From: Candidatus Thermokryptus mobilis
GTDB lineage: Bacteria; Bacteroidota; Ignavibacteria; Kryptoniales; Kryptoniaceae
Direction of reading: 5' to 3'
Assembly: GCF_900070205.1 (NCBI RefSeq)
Contig: NZ_FAOO01000005.1
Coordinates: forward strand, 84,048-148,047
DNA length: 64,000 nt
The notes beneath the pieces were generated by a model. That model ran no database searches, had not been told where the DNA came from, and saw nothing but the letters and a program-made list of their open reading frames with translations. The position numbers and the translations under genes were made by a program. Shown here piece by piece: positions 38,398 through 48,037 of the stretch. Positions within the stretch are counted from its first letter, which is position 1. The number at the start of each line of letters is the position of its first letter.

Positions 38398-39936
38398 TTA
38401 GTGTTTGAAATGTCTTATTCCAGTGAAAACCATTGCGATGTTATATTCATCCGCTATTTTTATCACCTCTTCATCCCTGATTGAGCCACCGGGTTGAATT
38501 ACAGCTGTTGCACCTGCTTTTATAGCTTCAATCAAAGCGTCTGGAAAGGGGAAGAAAGCATCAGAGGCAACTACGCTACCTCTCAAATCGTGCCCCATCT
38601 CTTTTGCCTTCATTACTGCGATTCGCGATGCATCAAGGCGTGACATCTGTCCAGCCCCAATCCCAAGCGTTCTATCTCTGCGAGCATAAACTATAGCGTT
38701 TGATTTAACATGCTTTACGACCTTCCACGCAAAAATCAACGCCTCCATCTCATCAACCGTTGGTTTCCTTCTCGTGACGACCTTCAAATTCATCGGCTCA
38801 AGGTCAACATTGTCAACTTCTTGAACAAGAACACCCCCTATGACTTTCTTGAAGTCAAAATCAAATTTTTTTATATCAACACCCTTGTACCTTATCAACC
38901 TTCTATTTTTCTTGTGGGATAGAAAATTTAACACATCAGAGGGGAAATCCGGGGCAATTATAACTTCGCTGAAAATACCGTCAATTTCAATCGCCGTCTT
39001 AAGATCAAGCGGTCTATTAAAAGCAATTATCCCACCAAATGGAGAAATTGTATCGGTTGCAAACGCCTTTTTGAAAGCCTCAAGTATTGATTTATCATCA
39101 ACTCCAACACCGCAAGGATTCGTATGCTTAACTATCGCACAAGCTGGCTTGTCAAATTCAAGGACAAGTTCCGTTGCCGAACTTATGTCAAGTATGTTGT
39201 TGTATGAGAGTTCCTTACCGTGAAGTTGTTCAAAATAATTGAAGAAATCGCCATAAATAGCTCCTCTCTGATGCGGATTTTCCCCATAACGCAAATTTTT
39301 AATCTTAACAAGATTTAAATGAAAAACGCTTGGCAATACATCCTCGGTTAATTGCGAAAACAAAAAGTTTGCAATCCTCGCATCATAATCTGATGTGTGC
39401 TGAAATATTTCAATCGCTAGTGAAAGACGCGTCCTTTCTGAAAGTTCGCAACCATTTGATTTAAGCTCTGAAATTATCTCCCCATATCTTTTTGGATTCA
39501 CAACGCCAGCTACATACTTGTAGTTCTTTGCGCTCGCACGAAGAAGCGTTACTCCACCGATGTCAATTTGTTCAATAGCATCTTCAAACTTAACATCGCC
39601 TTCAGAAATAAAACTTGAAAAAGGATAAAGATTGACAACAACAAGGTCAATGGGTAAAATACCAAACTTATTTAACTGCTGAATATGTTCGGGATTGTCT
39701 CTTACAGCAAGAATCCCGGCAAGTATTTTCGGATGAAGTGTTTTAACCCTGCCGTTGAGTAATTCAGGAAAACCAGTCACATCTTCAATCTTTAAAGCAT
39801 TAACCCCATTTTGGGCAAGATAATTATATGTTCCACCCGTTGATATTATTTCTATGCCAAGGTTTTGGAGTTCCTTTGCGAAATCAACTATCCCAGTTTT
39901 ATCTGAGACACTGATGAGTGCTCTTTTAATTTTCAT
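38398..39936 (-). CDS. purH: Bifunctional AICAR formyltransferase / IMP cyclohydrolase
   Basis: 512 residues; last two steps of IMP synthesis. N-terminal cyclohydrolase (SVSDKTGIVDFAKEL, STGGTYNYL, GRVKTLHPKI); C-terminal transformylase with the catalytic KHTNPCGVG and AGQMSRLDASRIA, SDAFFPFPDALIEA. Overlaps the purN stop by 11 bp and is directly followed by mreB. Confidence 0.97.
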   Translation of the reverse strand: MKIKRALISVSDKTGIVDFAKELQNLGIEIISTGGTYNYLAQNGVNALKIEDVTGFPELLNGRVKTLHPKILAGILAVRDNPEHIQQLNKFGILPIDLVVVNLYPFSSFISEGDVKFEDAIEQIDIGGVTLLRASAKNYKYVAGVVNPKRYGEIISELKSNGCELSERTRLSLAIEIFQHTSDYDARIANFLFSQLTEDVLPSVFHLNLVKIKNLRYGENPHQRGAIYGDFFNYFEQLHGKELSYNNILDISSATELVLEFDKPACAIVKHTNPCGVGVDDKSILEAFKKAFATDTISPFGGIIAFNRPLDLKTAIEIDGIFSEVIIAPDFPSDVLNFLSHKKNRRLIRYKGVDIKKFDFDFKKVIGGVLVQEVDNVDLEPMNLKVVTRRKPTVDEMEALIFAWKVVKHVKSNAIVYARRDRTLGIGAGQMSRLDASRIAVMKAKEMGHDLRGSVVASDAFFPFPDALIEAIKAGATAVIQPGGSIRDEEVIKIADEYNIAMVFTGIRHFKH

Positions 39937-40549
39937 TTTTTATGATCACCTTTCTTCCGAAAACATTCACTTTTCCCTCAACGAACAACCTTATAGCTTC
40001 GGGATAAACCTCATGTTCAACTTTTAAAACCCTCTCCGCAAGCGTCTCGGGTGTATCATCGTCTTTAACTTCAACCGCCTTTTGTAAAACTATCGGACCG
40101 TGGTCATATTCCTCATCAACGATATGGACCGTCACACCGGTTATCTTAACCCCTGATTCAATCACCGCCTTATGAACATTAATCCCATACATTCCTTGTC
40201 CGCCGAAAGATGGAAGCAACGCCGGATGAATGTTCAATATCCTGTTTCTGTATTCGCTCACCACTTCAGCCGGAATTTTTTTCATATAACCTGCAAGAAC
40301 TACGAGTTCAACATTTCTCTTCCTAAGTTCGCTTAAAATTTTATCCACATACTCCCTATCACTTGAAAACTGGCTCCTGCTGATGTGAAGCGCATCTATC
40401 CCTTTTGAACGGGCTATCTCAAGGGCACCAGAGCTTGAGTTATTACTTATCACAACAACAACCCTTGCCTTTAACCTTCCTTCTTCAATGGCTTTAAGGA
40501 TTGCCATAAGATTTGAACCACGTCCAGAGGCAAAAACAGCGATATTCAT
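39926..40549 (-). CDS. purN: Phosphoribosylglycinamide formyltransferase
   Basis: About 207 residues; formylates GAR using 10-formyl-THF. MNIAVFASGRGSNL, VVISNNSSSGAL, LAGYMKKIP, then NIHPALLPSFGG with catalytic Asn-His and Asp in DEEYDHGPI. The frame is open 20 residues further up, including ATG 40570, but homologues start at MNIAVF so I use 40549; no strong Shine-Dalgarno separates the choices. It heads a unit purN-purH-mreBCD-mrdA-rodA. Confidence 0.95.
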   Translation of the reverse strand: MNIAVFASGRGSNLMAILKAIEEGRLKARVVVVISNNSSSGALEIARSKGIDALHISRSQFSSDREYVDKILSELRKRNVELVVLAGYMKKIPAEVVSEYRNRILNIHPALLPSFGGQGMYGINVHKAVIESGVKITGVTVHIVDEEYDHGPIVLQKAVEVKDDDTPETLAERVLKVEHEVYPEAIRLFVEGKVNVFGRKVIIKNEN

Positions 40550-40656
40550 ACTGATGATTAACGCTTTCATTTTCTGCTTAAATTTAATACTTGCATGACA
40601 AATTATCAAATGGAGGCTAAAAGTAGGATTTAAAAATCGTAAGGTTCGTTGTCTTT

Positions 40657-41886
40657 CTAACTTGTGGATTCACCACTTTCAATCCCCCTGGGTTGAATTG
40701 CTGCCAAAATTTTATCAAGCATAAGCTTTGCTCTCTTGCTCCAAAACATCCACTCCTTTATCCCCGCCCTTTGCCTTAAAATGAAACTATCATCTCTTGA
40801 AACCCTCACCGCCTCGTCCAAATATCTCAGAAATTCTTCTCGCTCCCTCGCAACGAAAACGAAATCCAACAATTCACGGCTTATATAAATCCCGGTTGAA
40901 ACAACCGGTTTCCCAGCGTAAATGTATTCATACACCTTCATAGGGTCATTTGAGAGTGTAAACTCATCAACTATATGTGGAACGACGCAAACATCAAAAG
41001 AAGAAACATAATTGGGAATTTCATCATAATGTCTCTCACCAAGAAAAAAAACATTTTTCAATCTACTCAATCGCTTCACCCATCCCCTGACATCGCCATA
41101 AAATGGACCAACAAAGACGAAACTATAATTGCTTCTATTTTGAGCAAGATATTCAACAAGTCCGAAATCAATCCTCTTTGAGATGACCCCAACATAACCA
41201 ATCATCGGTCTCTTAATACCCCGCAGGTCATCTGGACTCTTGGCACAGAAATTCATTTCACAAACACCGTTATGAATTACGATTACCTTATTTTTTGACG
41301 GTGGGAATCTCTCCTCAAAAAATTTCTTCACATTCTCATTCACACAAAATATCAACTTCGCCTTGTTTGAAATATCAAAATAAACATCGCACAGATAGTC
41401 ATAAAGGTTTTTCAACGATGGATGTAAACAGAGATTATCAATGGCGTCAAAGAAGAAAAACCTTGGGTCTAACGAATCAACGAGTTTTTGAGCGAATGGA
41501 TTGAAAGATAACAAAGCAAAATCGGAAATTCCAAGATATCCAAGAGCCGTTAAAAATTTATCAATGAAACCCTTACTCCCATAAACTTTATCAAACCATA
41601 AATGCTTTTCAAAAATTTGCCTTACTCCAAAATTGAAATACTCAAAGAGATAAACCTTTTCATTCAATCTTTTTAAATTATCAAAGACCTTCCAAGCACC
41701 ACTTATGCTCAATTTCCTAAATTTAAAAAGCGTCAAAATTGACCTCGGTCTTTCCACAATTACAACCCTTCTGACCCTCTCATCTTTAATTATCTCCAAA
41801 ATCAAATGCAAATCCCTATCCCTGAACCCAAGGTTTTCCCCCTTCAGAAAGTCGTTATAAGGTAGGATGATAAAGTCAATTCCCAT
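40657..41886 (-). CDS. Glycosyltransferase (GT-B fold, GT4-like)
   Basis: 409 residues. A two-Rossmann layout: N-terminal acceptor half and a C-terminal half with IGYVGVISKRIDFGLVEYL, YSFVFVGPFYGDVRGW, LGERHYDEIPNYVSSFDVCVVPH and SNDPMKVYEYIYAGKPVVST, which is the nucleotide-sugar site of GT4/GT1-type enzymes (E in the ExxxxGKP loop). Probably a retaining enzyme in surface glycan synthesis; donor and acceptor are not deducible. It overlaps the NHL-repeat gene by 11 bp. Confidence 0.85.
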   Translation of the reverse strand: MGIDFIILPYNDFLKGENLGFRDRDLHLILEIIKDERVRRVVIVERPRSILTLFKFRKLSISGAWKVFDNLKRLNEKVYLFEYFNFGVRQIFEKHLWFDKVYGSKGFIDKFLTALGYLGISDFALLSFNPFAQKLVDSLDPRFFFFDAIDNLCLHPSLKNLYDYLCDVYFDISNKAKLIFCVNENVKKFFEERFPPSKNKVIVIHNGVCEMNFCAKSPDDLRGIKRPMIGYVGVISKRIDFGLVEYLAQNRSNYSFVFVGPFYGDVRGWVKRLSRLKNVFFLGERHYDEIPNYVSSFDVCVVPHIVDEFTLSNDPMKVYEYIYAGKPVVSTGIYISRELLDFVFVAREREEFLRYLDEAVRVSRDDSFILRQRAGIKEWMFWSKRAKLMLDKILAAIQPRGIESGESTS

Positions 41887-42697
41887 CGCTTTTGAAAATT
41901 AATTTATAAACGAGAACCTCTTTATCTGTCAAACAATAAATCAACGAATTTTGATAAGCAATATCCCTAACCGTTTCACCAAAAGAAATTTTAGCGATTT
42001 TCTTTCCATCATAGTCAAACATAAAAACATCTTTACCATCAGCAACGAAGATAAGCGAATCCGCGAAAACGCCTGTTGGTTTATTAAATAGACCCAAGCC
42101 AAATCGTTTTAAAAAATTCCCGTAATAATCATAAATCAAGACATCATTCTCATCAAGAACCACTATTAAATTTTGTGGTGATATTGAAATTTGGATCGGA
42201 TTTATCAACCTACCTTGACCAGCTTCAATTCCTCCGAAGACCTTTACAACTTGATTAAGCTTGTTAATTTTTACGCATCTGACATTTTCAGCATCAATTA
42301 AAAACAATTCATCAAATTTTGAGACGGCGACGCTTCTCGGGAAAGCGAAAAATTTCCCATCGTCGGCATTACCTTTAAAAGTAGCGATGAAATTCAAATT
42401 TTTGTCAAATCTCTGAATCCTATGATTGTTGTAATCCGCAACATAAATCGCAACTCCTCTTTTTGCGTCAACATCATATGGCTGATCAAATTCAAGCTCG
42501 CCCCAACCGTAGCCAGTCACATGCGCAAGTAATTTCCCCGCGCTTGAAAATTTTTTAATTGAGTTATTTCCAGTGTCGGCAACATAAACTTCACCAGTAG
42601 GACTTATTGAAATGCCATGCGGATTTGAAAACTCACCAAATTTAAAGAGAAACTCAACTTGCACTTCAATCAAAGGGACAAAAAGAAGCCAAAACAT
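41876..42697 (-). CDS. NHL-repeat beta-propeller protein, exported
   Basis: 273 residues with a short N-terminal hydrophobic segment (MFWLLFVPLIEVQ), possibly an export signal. NHL-type repeats are visible as FSNPHGISISPTGEVYVADTGNN, FDQPYDVDAKRGVAIYVADYNNHRIQRFD, FAFPRSVAVSKFDELFLIDAENVR, INPIQISISPQNLIVVLDEND, and FNKPTGVFADSLIFVADGKD, making about a six-bladed propeller. Such proteins bind ligands or act in extracellular sensing; the role here is unknown. Its 3' end overlaps the glycosyltransferase. Confidence 0.8.
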   Translation of the reverse strand: MFWLLFVPLIEVQVEFLFKFGEFSNPHGISISPTGEVYVADTGNNSIKKFSSAGKLLAHVTGYGWGELEFDQPYDVDAKRGVAIYVADYNNHRIQRFDKNLNFIATFKGNADDGKFFAFPRSVAVSKFDELFLIDAENVRCVKINKLNQVVKVFGGIEAGQGRLINPIQISISPQNLIVVLDENDVLIYDYYGNFLKRFGLGLFNKPTGVFADSLIFVADGKDVFMFDYDGKKIAKISFGETVRDIAYQNSLIYCLTDKEVLVYKLIFKSDGN

Positions 42698-42698
42698 T

Positions 42699-43175
42699 TT
42701 AAAATCTGTAATGTAATTTTATTTTACCGGGGAAAATTTGAATTGACAAATTTTCACCAACATCAAAATTGTAAAGGTGCGCGTCAACATAAGCATCAAC
42801 TATATTGGCAAGATAAAGCAAAGCAAGATAAATGCCGAAAAGGTCACGCTGGTCCCTGTAAAAGTCCCTTAAACGTTTGTATCTATAATCACCGCCCGAG
42901 ATTTCAATGCTTCTGATATAGAGCTCGCGGTAATATCTGTAGTTCCTGTCATTCTGTTTAAATTCATAGACAAAATATCCAGCAAGCCCGTAAATGATTG
43001 GGACTTTCCAGTAGGATTTATTGTAAAATTGCCCAAGTCCTGGCAAAACGGCACTCATCAACATCGCTTTGGTTGGAGATTTCAGCTCGGCTTTTTTGGC
43101 TGTCTTTGAAGTGTCAGTTTGAGAAAGTGAAATTGAAAAGACGAGAAAGAGAAAAATTAGAATTTCCTTTTTCAT
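42699..43175 (-). CDS. DUF5683 domain membrane protein
   Basis: 158 residues with a signal-like N-terminus ([15 protein letters not shown]). [39 protein letters not shown] and [21 protein letters not shown] are the DUF5683 pattern, common in Bacteroidota and usually beside parAB. Function unknown; the parAB-linked location is repeated here. The start overlaps the ridA stop by 4 bp. Confidence 0.85.
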   Translation of the reverse strand: MKKEILIFLFLVFSISLSQTDTSKTAKKAELKSPTKAMLMSAVLPGLGQFYNKSYWKVPIIYGLAGYFVYEFKQNDRNYRYYRELYIRSIEISGGDYRYKRLRDFYRDQRDLFGIYLALLYLANIVDAYVDAHLYNFDVGENLSIQIFPGKIKLHYRF

Positions 43176-43564
43176 TTCCCTTGTTTAACAATCGCTATTA
43201 AATCAATTTCTATCTTGACATCTCTTGGGAGACGCGAAACTTCAACAGTTGTCCTAGCTGGGGGTGAATTCTTAAAGTATTCTGAATAAACCTCGTTCAT
43301 AGCTGAAAACTCGTTCAAATCCTTCATATAAATCGTCACTTTTACAACATCATCAAATGTTGATCCCACTGCTTCAAGGATTGCTCTCAAATTTTCAAGC
43401 ACGCGCCTTGTTTGTTCTTTTATATCACCTTGCACGACTTGATTTGTCGTGGGGTCAATTGGGATTTGCCCAGCCGTGAAAATTAAATTTCCAGCGATAA
43501 CCGCCTGGCTATATGGACCAATTGGTTTTGGTGCTTTTTCAGTGTAAATAATCCTCTTTTCCAT
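43172..43564 (-). CDS. ridA: RidA-family reactive imine/enamine deaminase
   Basis: About 130 residues. [29 protein letters not shown], then [23 protein letters not shown] and [23 protein letters not shown], with the catalytic Arg in PPART. RidA hydrolyses 2-aminoacrylate-type intermediates. The ATG at 43564 has GGAGGG five bases upstream and gives the standard cytoplasmic N-terminus. A 22-residue extension that would look like a signal peptide is also open, but I reject it on the Shine-Dalgarno. Confidence 0.93.
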   Translation of the reverse strand: MEKRIIYTEKAPKPIGPYSQAVIAGNLIFTAGQIPIDPTTNQVVQGDIKEQTRRVLENLRAILEAVGSTFDDVVKVTIYMKDLNEFSAMNEVYSEYFKNSPPARTTVEVSRLPRDVKIEIDLIAIVKQGK

Positions 43565-43636
43565 TTTCCCTCCGGAAATTGTTGACAGGAAAAAAATAAT
43601 TGAAAACAGCAATAAAAAAACGACACGCATAAAAAA

Positions 43637-44557
43637 TCACTTTGAATTTTTTTCTATTAGTTCAAAAAGTTCAAGCAACCTCTCAAACTCATCGTCAGAA
43701 TAAAACTCAATGACAATCTCTCCTCTGCCACTGCTCATTTGTTTGATTTTAACTTGGGTTCCAAAAATTCTTTTCAACTTTGATTCAATATCCCTAAATC
43801 CAGCTTGGTTACTTTTCTTTTTTGATGATTTTTCTTCAATGATCTTCCCCTTTGAAAGGTCGCGCACAATTTTTTCAACTTTCCTGACAGACCAACCCTG
43901 TTTTACAATTTTACTCCATATCTCAACCTGAAGTTTTCTACTTGGTAAATTTATCAAAGCCCTTGCATGTCCCATCGTTATTTCACCGCGTTTTAAACTT
44001 TCTTGAATTTGTTCGGGAAGCTTTAGCAACCTTATGAAATTTGCAACCGTAGTCCTATCTTTGCCAATTTTTTTCGCTATCTCTTCTTGGGTATATCCAA
44101 GCTCTTCAATTAACCTCTGATAAGCTTTTGCTATTTCTATAGGATTTAATTTCTCGCGTTGGATGTTTTCAATAAGTGATAGCTCAAGAAGTTCTTTTTC
44201 TGATTCAACTTCAATTATATATGCTGGGATATGTGTAAGACCTGCTTCAGTTGAAGCCCTCACTCTTCTCTCACCAGATATAAGCTCATACATCCCCCCG
44301 GGTAATCTCCTTACGGTGATGGGTTGAATGACGCCTTTTTCAATTATTGACTGCTTTAACTCCTCAAGCGCGGTTCTATCAAAAGTTTCTCTTGGTTGAT
44401 ATGGGTTTGGTTTTATCTTTGAGAGTTCAATTTTAGCTATCACACCGACAGATTGACCATCATCAAAGCGAATTTCTTTTGAGTCAATGCTTATCTCTTT
44501 CGTCGCTACTTTCGGTATAAGAGCATCAAGTCCTCTCCCCAATCGTTGCCTGCTCAT
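43637..44557 (-). CDS. parB: Chromosome partition protein ParB
   Basis: 306 residues. N-terminal RLGRGLDALIP, the CTPase/ParB box with NPYQPRETFD and LISGERRVRASTEAG, then ENIQREKLNPIEIAKAY, and a helix-turn-helix GYTQEEIAKKIGKDRTTVANFIRLLKLP. It loads as a clamp at parS sites to segregate the origin. It overlaps the end of parA by 32 bp. I saw no parS-like palindrome in the window. Confidence 0.97.
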   Translation of the reverse strand: MSRQRLGRGLDALIPKVATKEISIDSKEIRFDDGQSVGVIAKIELSKIKPNPYQPRETFDRTALEELKQSIIEKGVIQPITVRRLPGGMYELISGERRVRASTEAGLTHIPAYIIEVESEKELLELSLIENIQREKLNPIEIAKAYQRLIEELGYTQEEIAKKIGKDRTTVANFIRLLKLPEQIQESLKRGEITMGHARALINLPSRKLQVEIWSKIVKQGWSVRKVEKIVRDLSKGKIIEEKSSKKKSNQAGFRDIESKLKRIFGTQVKIKQMSSGRGEIVIEFYSDDEFERLLELFELIEKNSK

Positions 44558-45346
44558 ATCTGTTTGATTTGTTTACTTTTTCATTCCGCTGTATCAACTC
44601 TTCAGCAACCTTAGCGTAGGCAATTGCCCCAGGGGATTTAGCGTCATATAAAAGTATTGGCTTGCCGTGACTTGGGGCTTCGCTCAACTTCACATTCCTT
44701 GGTATCCTCGCCTCAAAAACTCTGTCTTTGAAATATCTCTCTATTTCTTCTGCAACTTCATTTGACAACCTCAATCTACCATCATACATCGTTAAAAGAA
44801 CACCCTCAATGTCAAGTTTCGGATTCAACCTTCTTTGATGATCTTTATTGTGTTAAGCAATTGCCCCAGTCCTTCAAGTGGTAGGAACTCGCACTGAACG
44901 GGGATCAAAACGGAATCAGCTGCCGTTAAGGCGTTCAAAGTTAAAAGCCCAAGCGATGGAGGACAATCTATTAAGATGTAATCATACTTGTTTTTCAATC
45001 TTTCAATCGCTTTTGCAAGGATTCTTTCCCTTCCCTGAAACTCAATTAATTCATATTCACTTCCAACCAACTCAATTTTTGAAGGTATAAGCTCAAGATA
45101 CTTTAAATAAGGGTCTGAAAAAGTAACTATAGCGTCCTCGGGTCTAATTTTGCCAAGTAAAACTTCATAAATCGTTTTTTCATATTCTGGTTCAACTCCC
45201 AAGGAACTTGTCGCGTTTGACTGCGGATCAATGTCAATTAAAAGAGTTAGCCTCTCCAAAGTTGCAAGATAAGTCGCTAAATTAACAGCTGTTGTCGTCT
45301 TCCCAACGCCTCCCTTCTGATTAGCAATAGCAATAACCTTACCCAT
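44526..45346 (-). pseudogene. parA: ParA ATPase, split by a frameshift in the assembled sequence
   Basis: Two frames together encode one ParA of usual length (about 273 residues). The N-terminal piece (45346-44825) has the deviant Walker [14 protein letters not shown] (Lys11, Lys16), DIDPQSNAT and [15 protein letters not shown], and stops at NTIKIIKEG. The C-terminal piece continues as [22 protein letters not shown] and RIPRNVKLSEAPSHGKPILLYD. A shift back by one base after GAA reads AGG TTG AAT CCG, that is KE-R-LNP, restoring the family sequence. A one-base deletion, sequencing error, or a true break is possible; a TTG in the overlap could also restart translation. Confidence 0.85.
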
Positions 45347-45419
45347 GGGAATTCACACTTTACTTTTACAGCGTTAAAATCAACTTTAATCTAACAATTT
45401 AAAACAAAAGTTTCAAGCC

Positions 45420-46266
<847 letters not shown>

Positions 46267-46290
46267 AAATTTATAGCACCTCCTCTATTT

Positions 46291-47004
46291 TTATTTGACA
46301 TAAAACACTCCCCAATTTGACTTTGACCCGGCACTTTGTCCAAATTGAACTCTATCAACACGCCACTTGTACTGTAGCCCCGGGATGAGATTTCCCTTAG
46401 CTTTGGAATCGTAATTGAATTTAACTGAAAAATCAGAAAAACTCCTAAAACTTGAAATCCATATCACGCTATCACTTTGTGCATTTTTAACCCTTATCAC
46501 AAAATCCCCGCCACCATTTGGATCGTCCCATCTAAAAATCAAAGTGTCAGGGCTAACTTGCGAATTATTTCCCGGGGAAATCAACCTCGGTTTGAGATAA
46601 AGCTCAAAAGAAATTGTATCCGATGGTTGACTTTCAACATTATCGCGATTATACGCTCTTACGAAATAAAAATATCGCTTACGAAACTCAACATTTCTAT
46701 CAATAAAAAATGTGTCGGCTGTCCCCGTTTGTATCCTGACATCATAATAAAAATTGAACTCAACTTTATCAGCTTTGACCTCGCCACGATATATTTTATA
46801 CCCCGTGGCGTTTAAAACCTTCTTCCATAAAATTTTTATCCCATCAACTTCTGGGATTGCACCGCTTCCAATATCACTTTCAGACAATGGATCTGGAACC
46901 GGCACAATCTCGGGTCTTTCAGGGGCTGGTAAACTTTCACGATTCGGACTACAGGAAGAAATTAAAATCAAAGCGAAAAGAAGTATTTTCAAGTTAAATT
47001 TCAT
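46291..47004 (-). CDS. Lipoprotein with fibronectin type III-like domains
   Basis: 237 residues. Lipobox FALILISSC (Cys18), then an FnIII-like unit (IKILWKKVLNATGYKIYRGEVKAD ... YFYFVRAYNRDNVESQPSD) and a second (PRLISPGNNSQVSPDTLIFRWDDP ... YKWRVDRVQFG). These are surface or periplasmic binding folds. No catalytic motif. Its start overlaps the PorV-like stop by 4 bp, so it is coexpressed with the T9SS genes. Confidence 0.8.
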   Translation of the reverse strand: MKFNLKILLFALILISSCSPNRESLPAPERPEIVPVPDPLSESDIGSGAIPEVDGIKILWKKVLNATGYKIYRGEVKADKVEFNFYYDVRIQTGTADTFFIDRNVEFRKRYFYFVRAYNRDNVESQPSDTISFELYLKPRLISPGNNSQVSPDTLIFRWDDPNGGGDFVIRVKNAQSDSVIWISSFRSFSDFSVKFNYDSKAKGNLIPGLQYKWRVDRVQFGQSAGSKSNWGVFYVK

Positions 47005-48035
47005 AACCTCTTCAAAATTTTATCAATTGAAATTGAACCGCTCATCCTGTGAACCGCTCCAAGCTCGTGCGAGAGAAAAGCATAATCAACCACCAAAAAA
47101 TCAATCTTCATCCCCGCACCGAAGCTTAAATTTTTAACATTTTTTCCAACCCGCACAAATAACAAATTTTTATATCCGTATTCAATCCCGTACATTTTGT
47201 CAGTAAGATAAGAATTTTGACTTCCATATGCAAATGTTATCCTACCTGATAGGAAATTGACAGGCAATGAATAAGCAAGCCCAAACATAAGGGTTGGTTC
47301 AATAAAGTGTTCTCTTCGCGTGCTCCAAGAAATCCTCGTCTTTCCGACATCTTTTAAAGCAAGCGAAATTGAAACATCACCAACTCTCTCCCTCTGCAAG
47401 AAATCGTCCATGCTAAATTTAATCATAAATCCGATATCAAAGCCAATCCCAGTTGCCTTCTCAACCCCGATGTTTTGATTTATCAGTTTGAAATTTATAC
47501 CCACAGGAAATGAAACGGGCATTTTATATCTTGACCAGCCGAAATTCACATCAAACTTAAACTCTTTTGCAAAAGAAATATAAAAGGCATCTTCAACATC
47601 GCTGAAGAAATCCCCACCAGTATAACTTTTCACAAGCTCCTCCCTTTCAAGTGCAGTCTCATACCTTGTGTAATCAGGCGTAAGCGGTATATCATCAATG
47701 CTCAATCTGACCCAATTAATCGCGATTCCAACATTATGAATTTCATGTATATAACCCAAATGAAAAAATGAAGCCAAAGGCGAGGTCAAAGCACCAAATT
47801 GCGATGAATACATAAAAGAAAGAAGTCCGCTTCCGGAGATCGCAACCCCAGCCGGATTATAATAAAATGACGAACCGTCATCAGCTACTGCTATGAAAGC
47901 CCCACCCATGCCCAAAGCCCTAGCACCAATTGGAATCCTCAAAAATTCTCCAGCATACTTTGAATTATCAGCGAATGAAAACGAAAATAACAAAAGCAAA
48001 AAAAGAAAATTTAAGTTTCTCATCTTTCTCTTCAA
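47001..48035 (-). CDS. PorV/PorQ-family outer-membrane protein
   Basis: 344 residues. After a signal peptide (LFLLLLFSFSFADN) the N-terminus carries RIPIGARALGMGGAFIAVADDGSSFYYNPAG, the hallmark of PorV/PorQ/FadL-like barrels, in two overlapping blocks. PorV shuttles T9SS cargo from the pore to PorU. The next gene upstream encodes the PorU-like protease, three bases away, so PorV is favoured over PorQ. The last residues (SISIDKILKRL) do not end in an aromatic, which is a little unusual for a barrel. Confidence 0.85.
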   Translation of the reverse strand: MKRKMRNLNFLFLLLLFSFSFADNSKYAGEFLRIPIGARALGMGGAFIAVADDGSSFYYNPAGVAISGSGLLSFMYSSQFGALTSPLASFFHLGYIHEIHNVGIAINWVRLSIDDIPLTPDYTRYETALEREELVKSYTGGDFFSDVEDAFYISFAKEFKFDVNFGWSRYKMPVSFPVGINFKLINQNIGVEKATGIGFDIGFMIKFSMDDFLQRERVGDVSISLALKDVGKTRISWSTRREHFIEPTLMFGLAYSLPVNFLSGRITFAYGSQNSYLTDKMYGIEYGYKNLLFVRVGKNVKNLSFGAGMKIDFLVVDYAFLSHELGAVHRMSGSISIDKILKRL

Positions 48036-48037
48036 AT

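Noticed and set aside
43565..43630. Signal-peptide-like extension of RidA
   Set aside because: The GGAGGG ribosome site and the family start point to ATG 43564.
44822..44840. Programmed -1 frameshift in parA
   Set aside because: No slippery heptamer and no downstream stem are visible; a base error or real mutation is simpler.
43637..45419. parS site near parAB
   Set aside because: I saw no copy or near-copy of the 16-base parS palindrome in the area.
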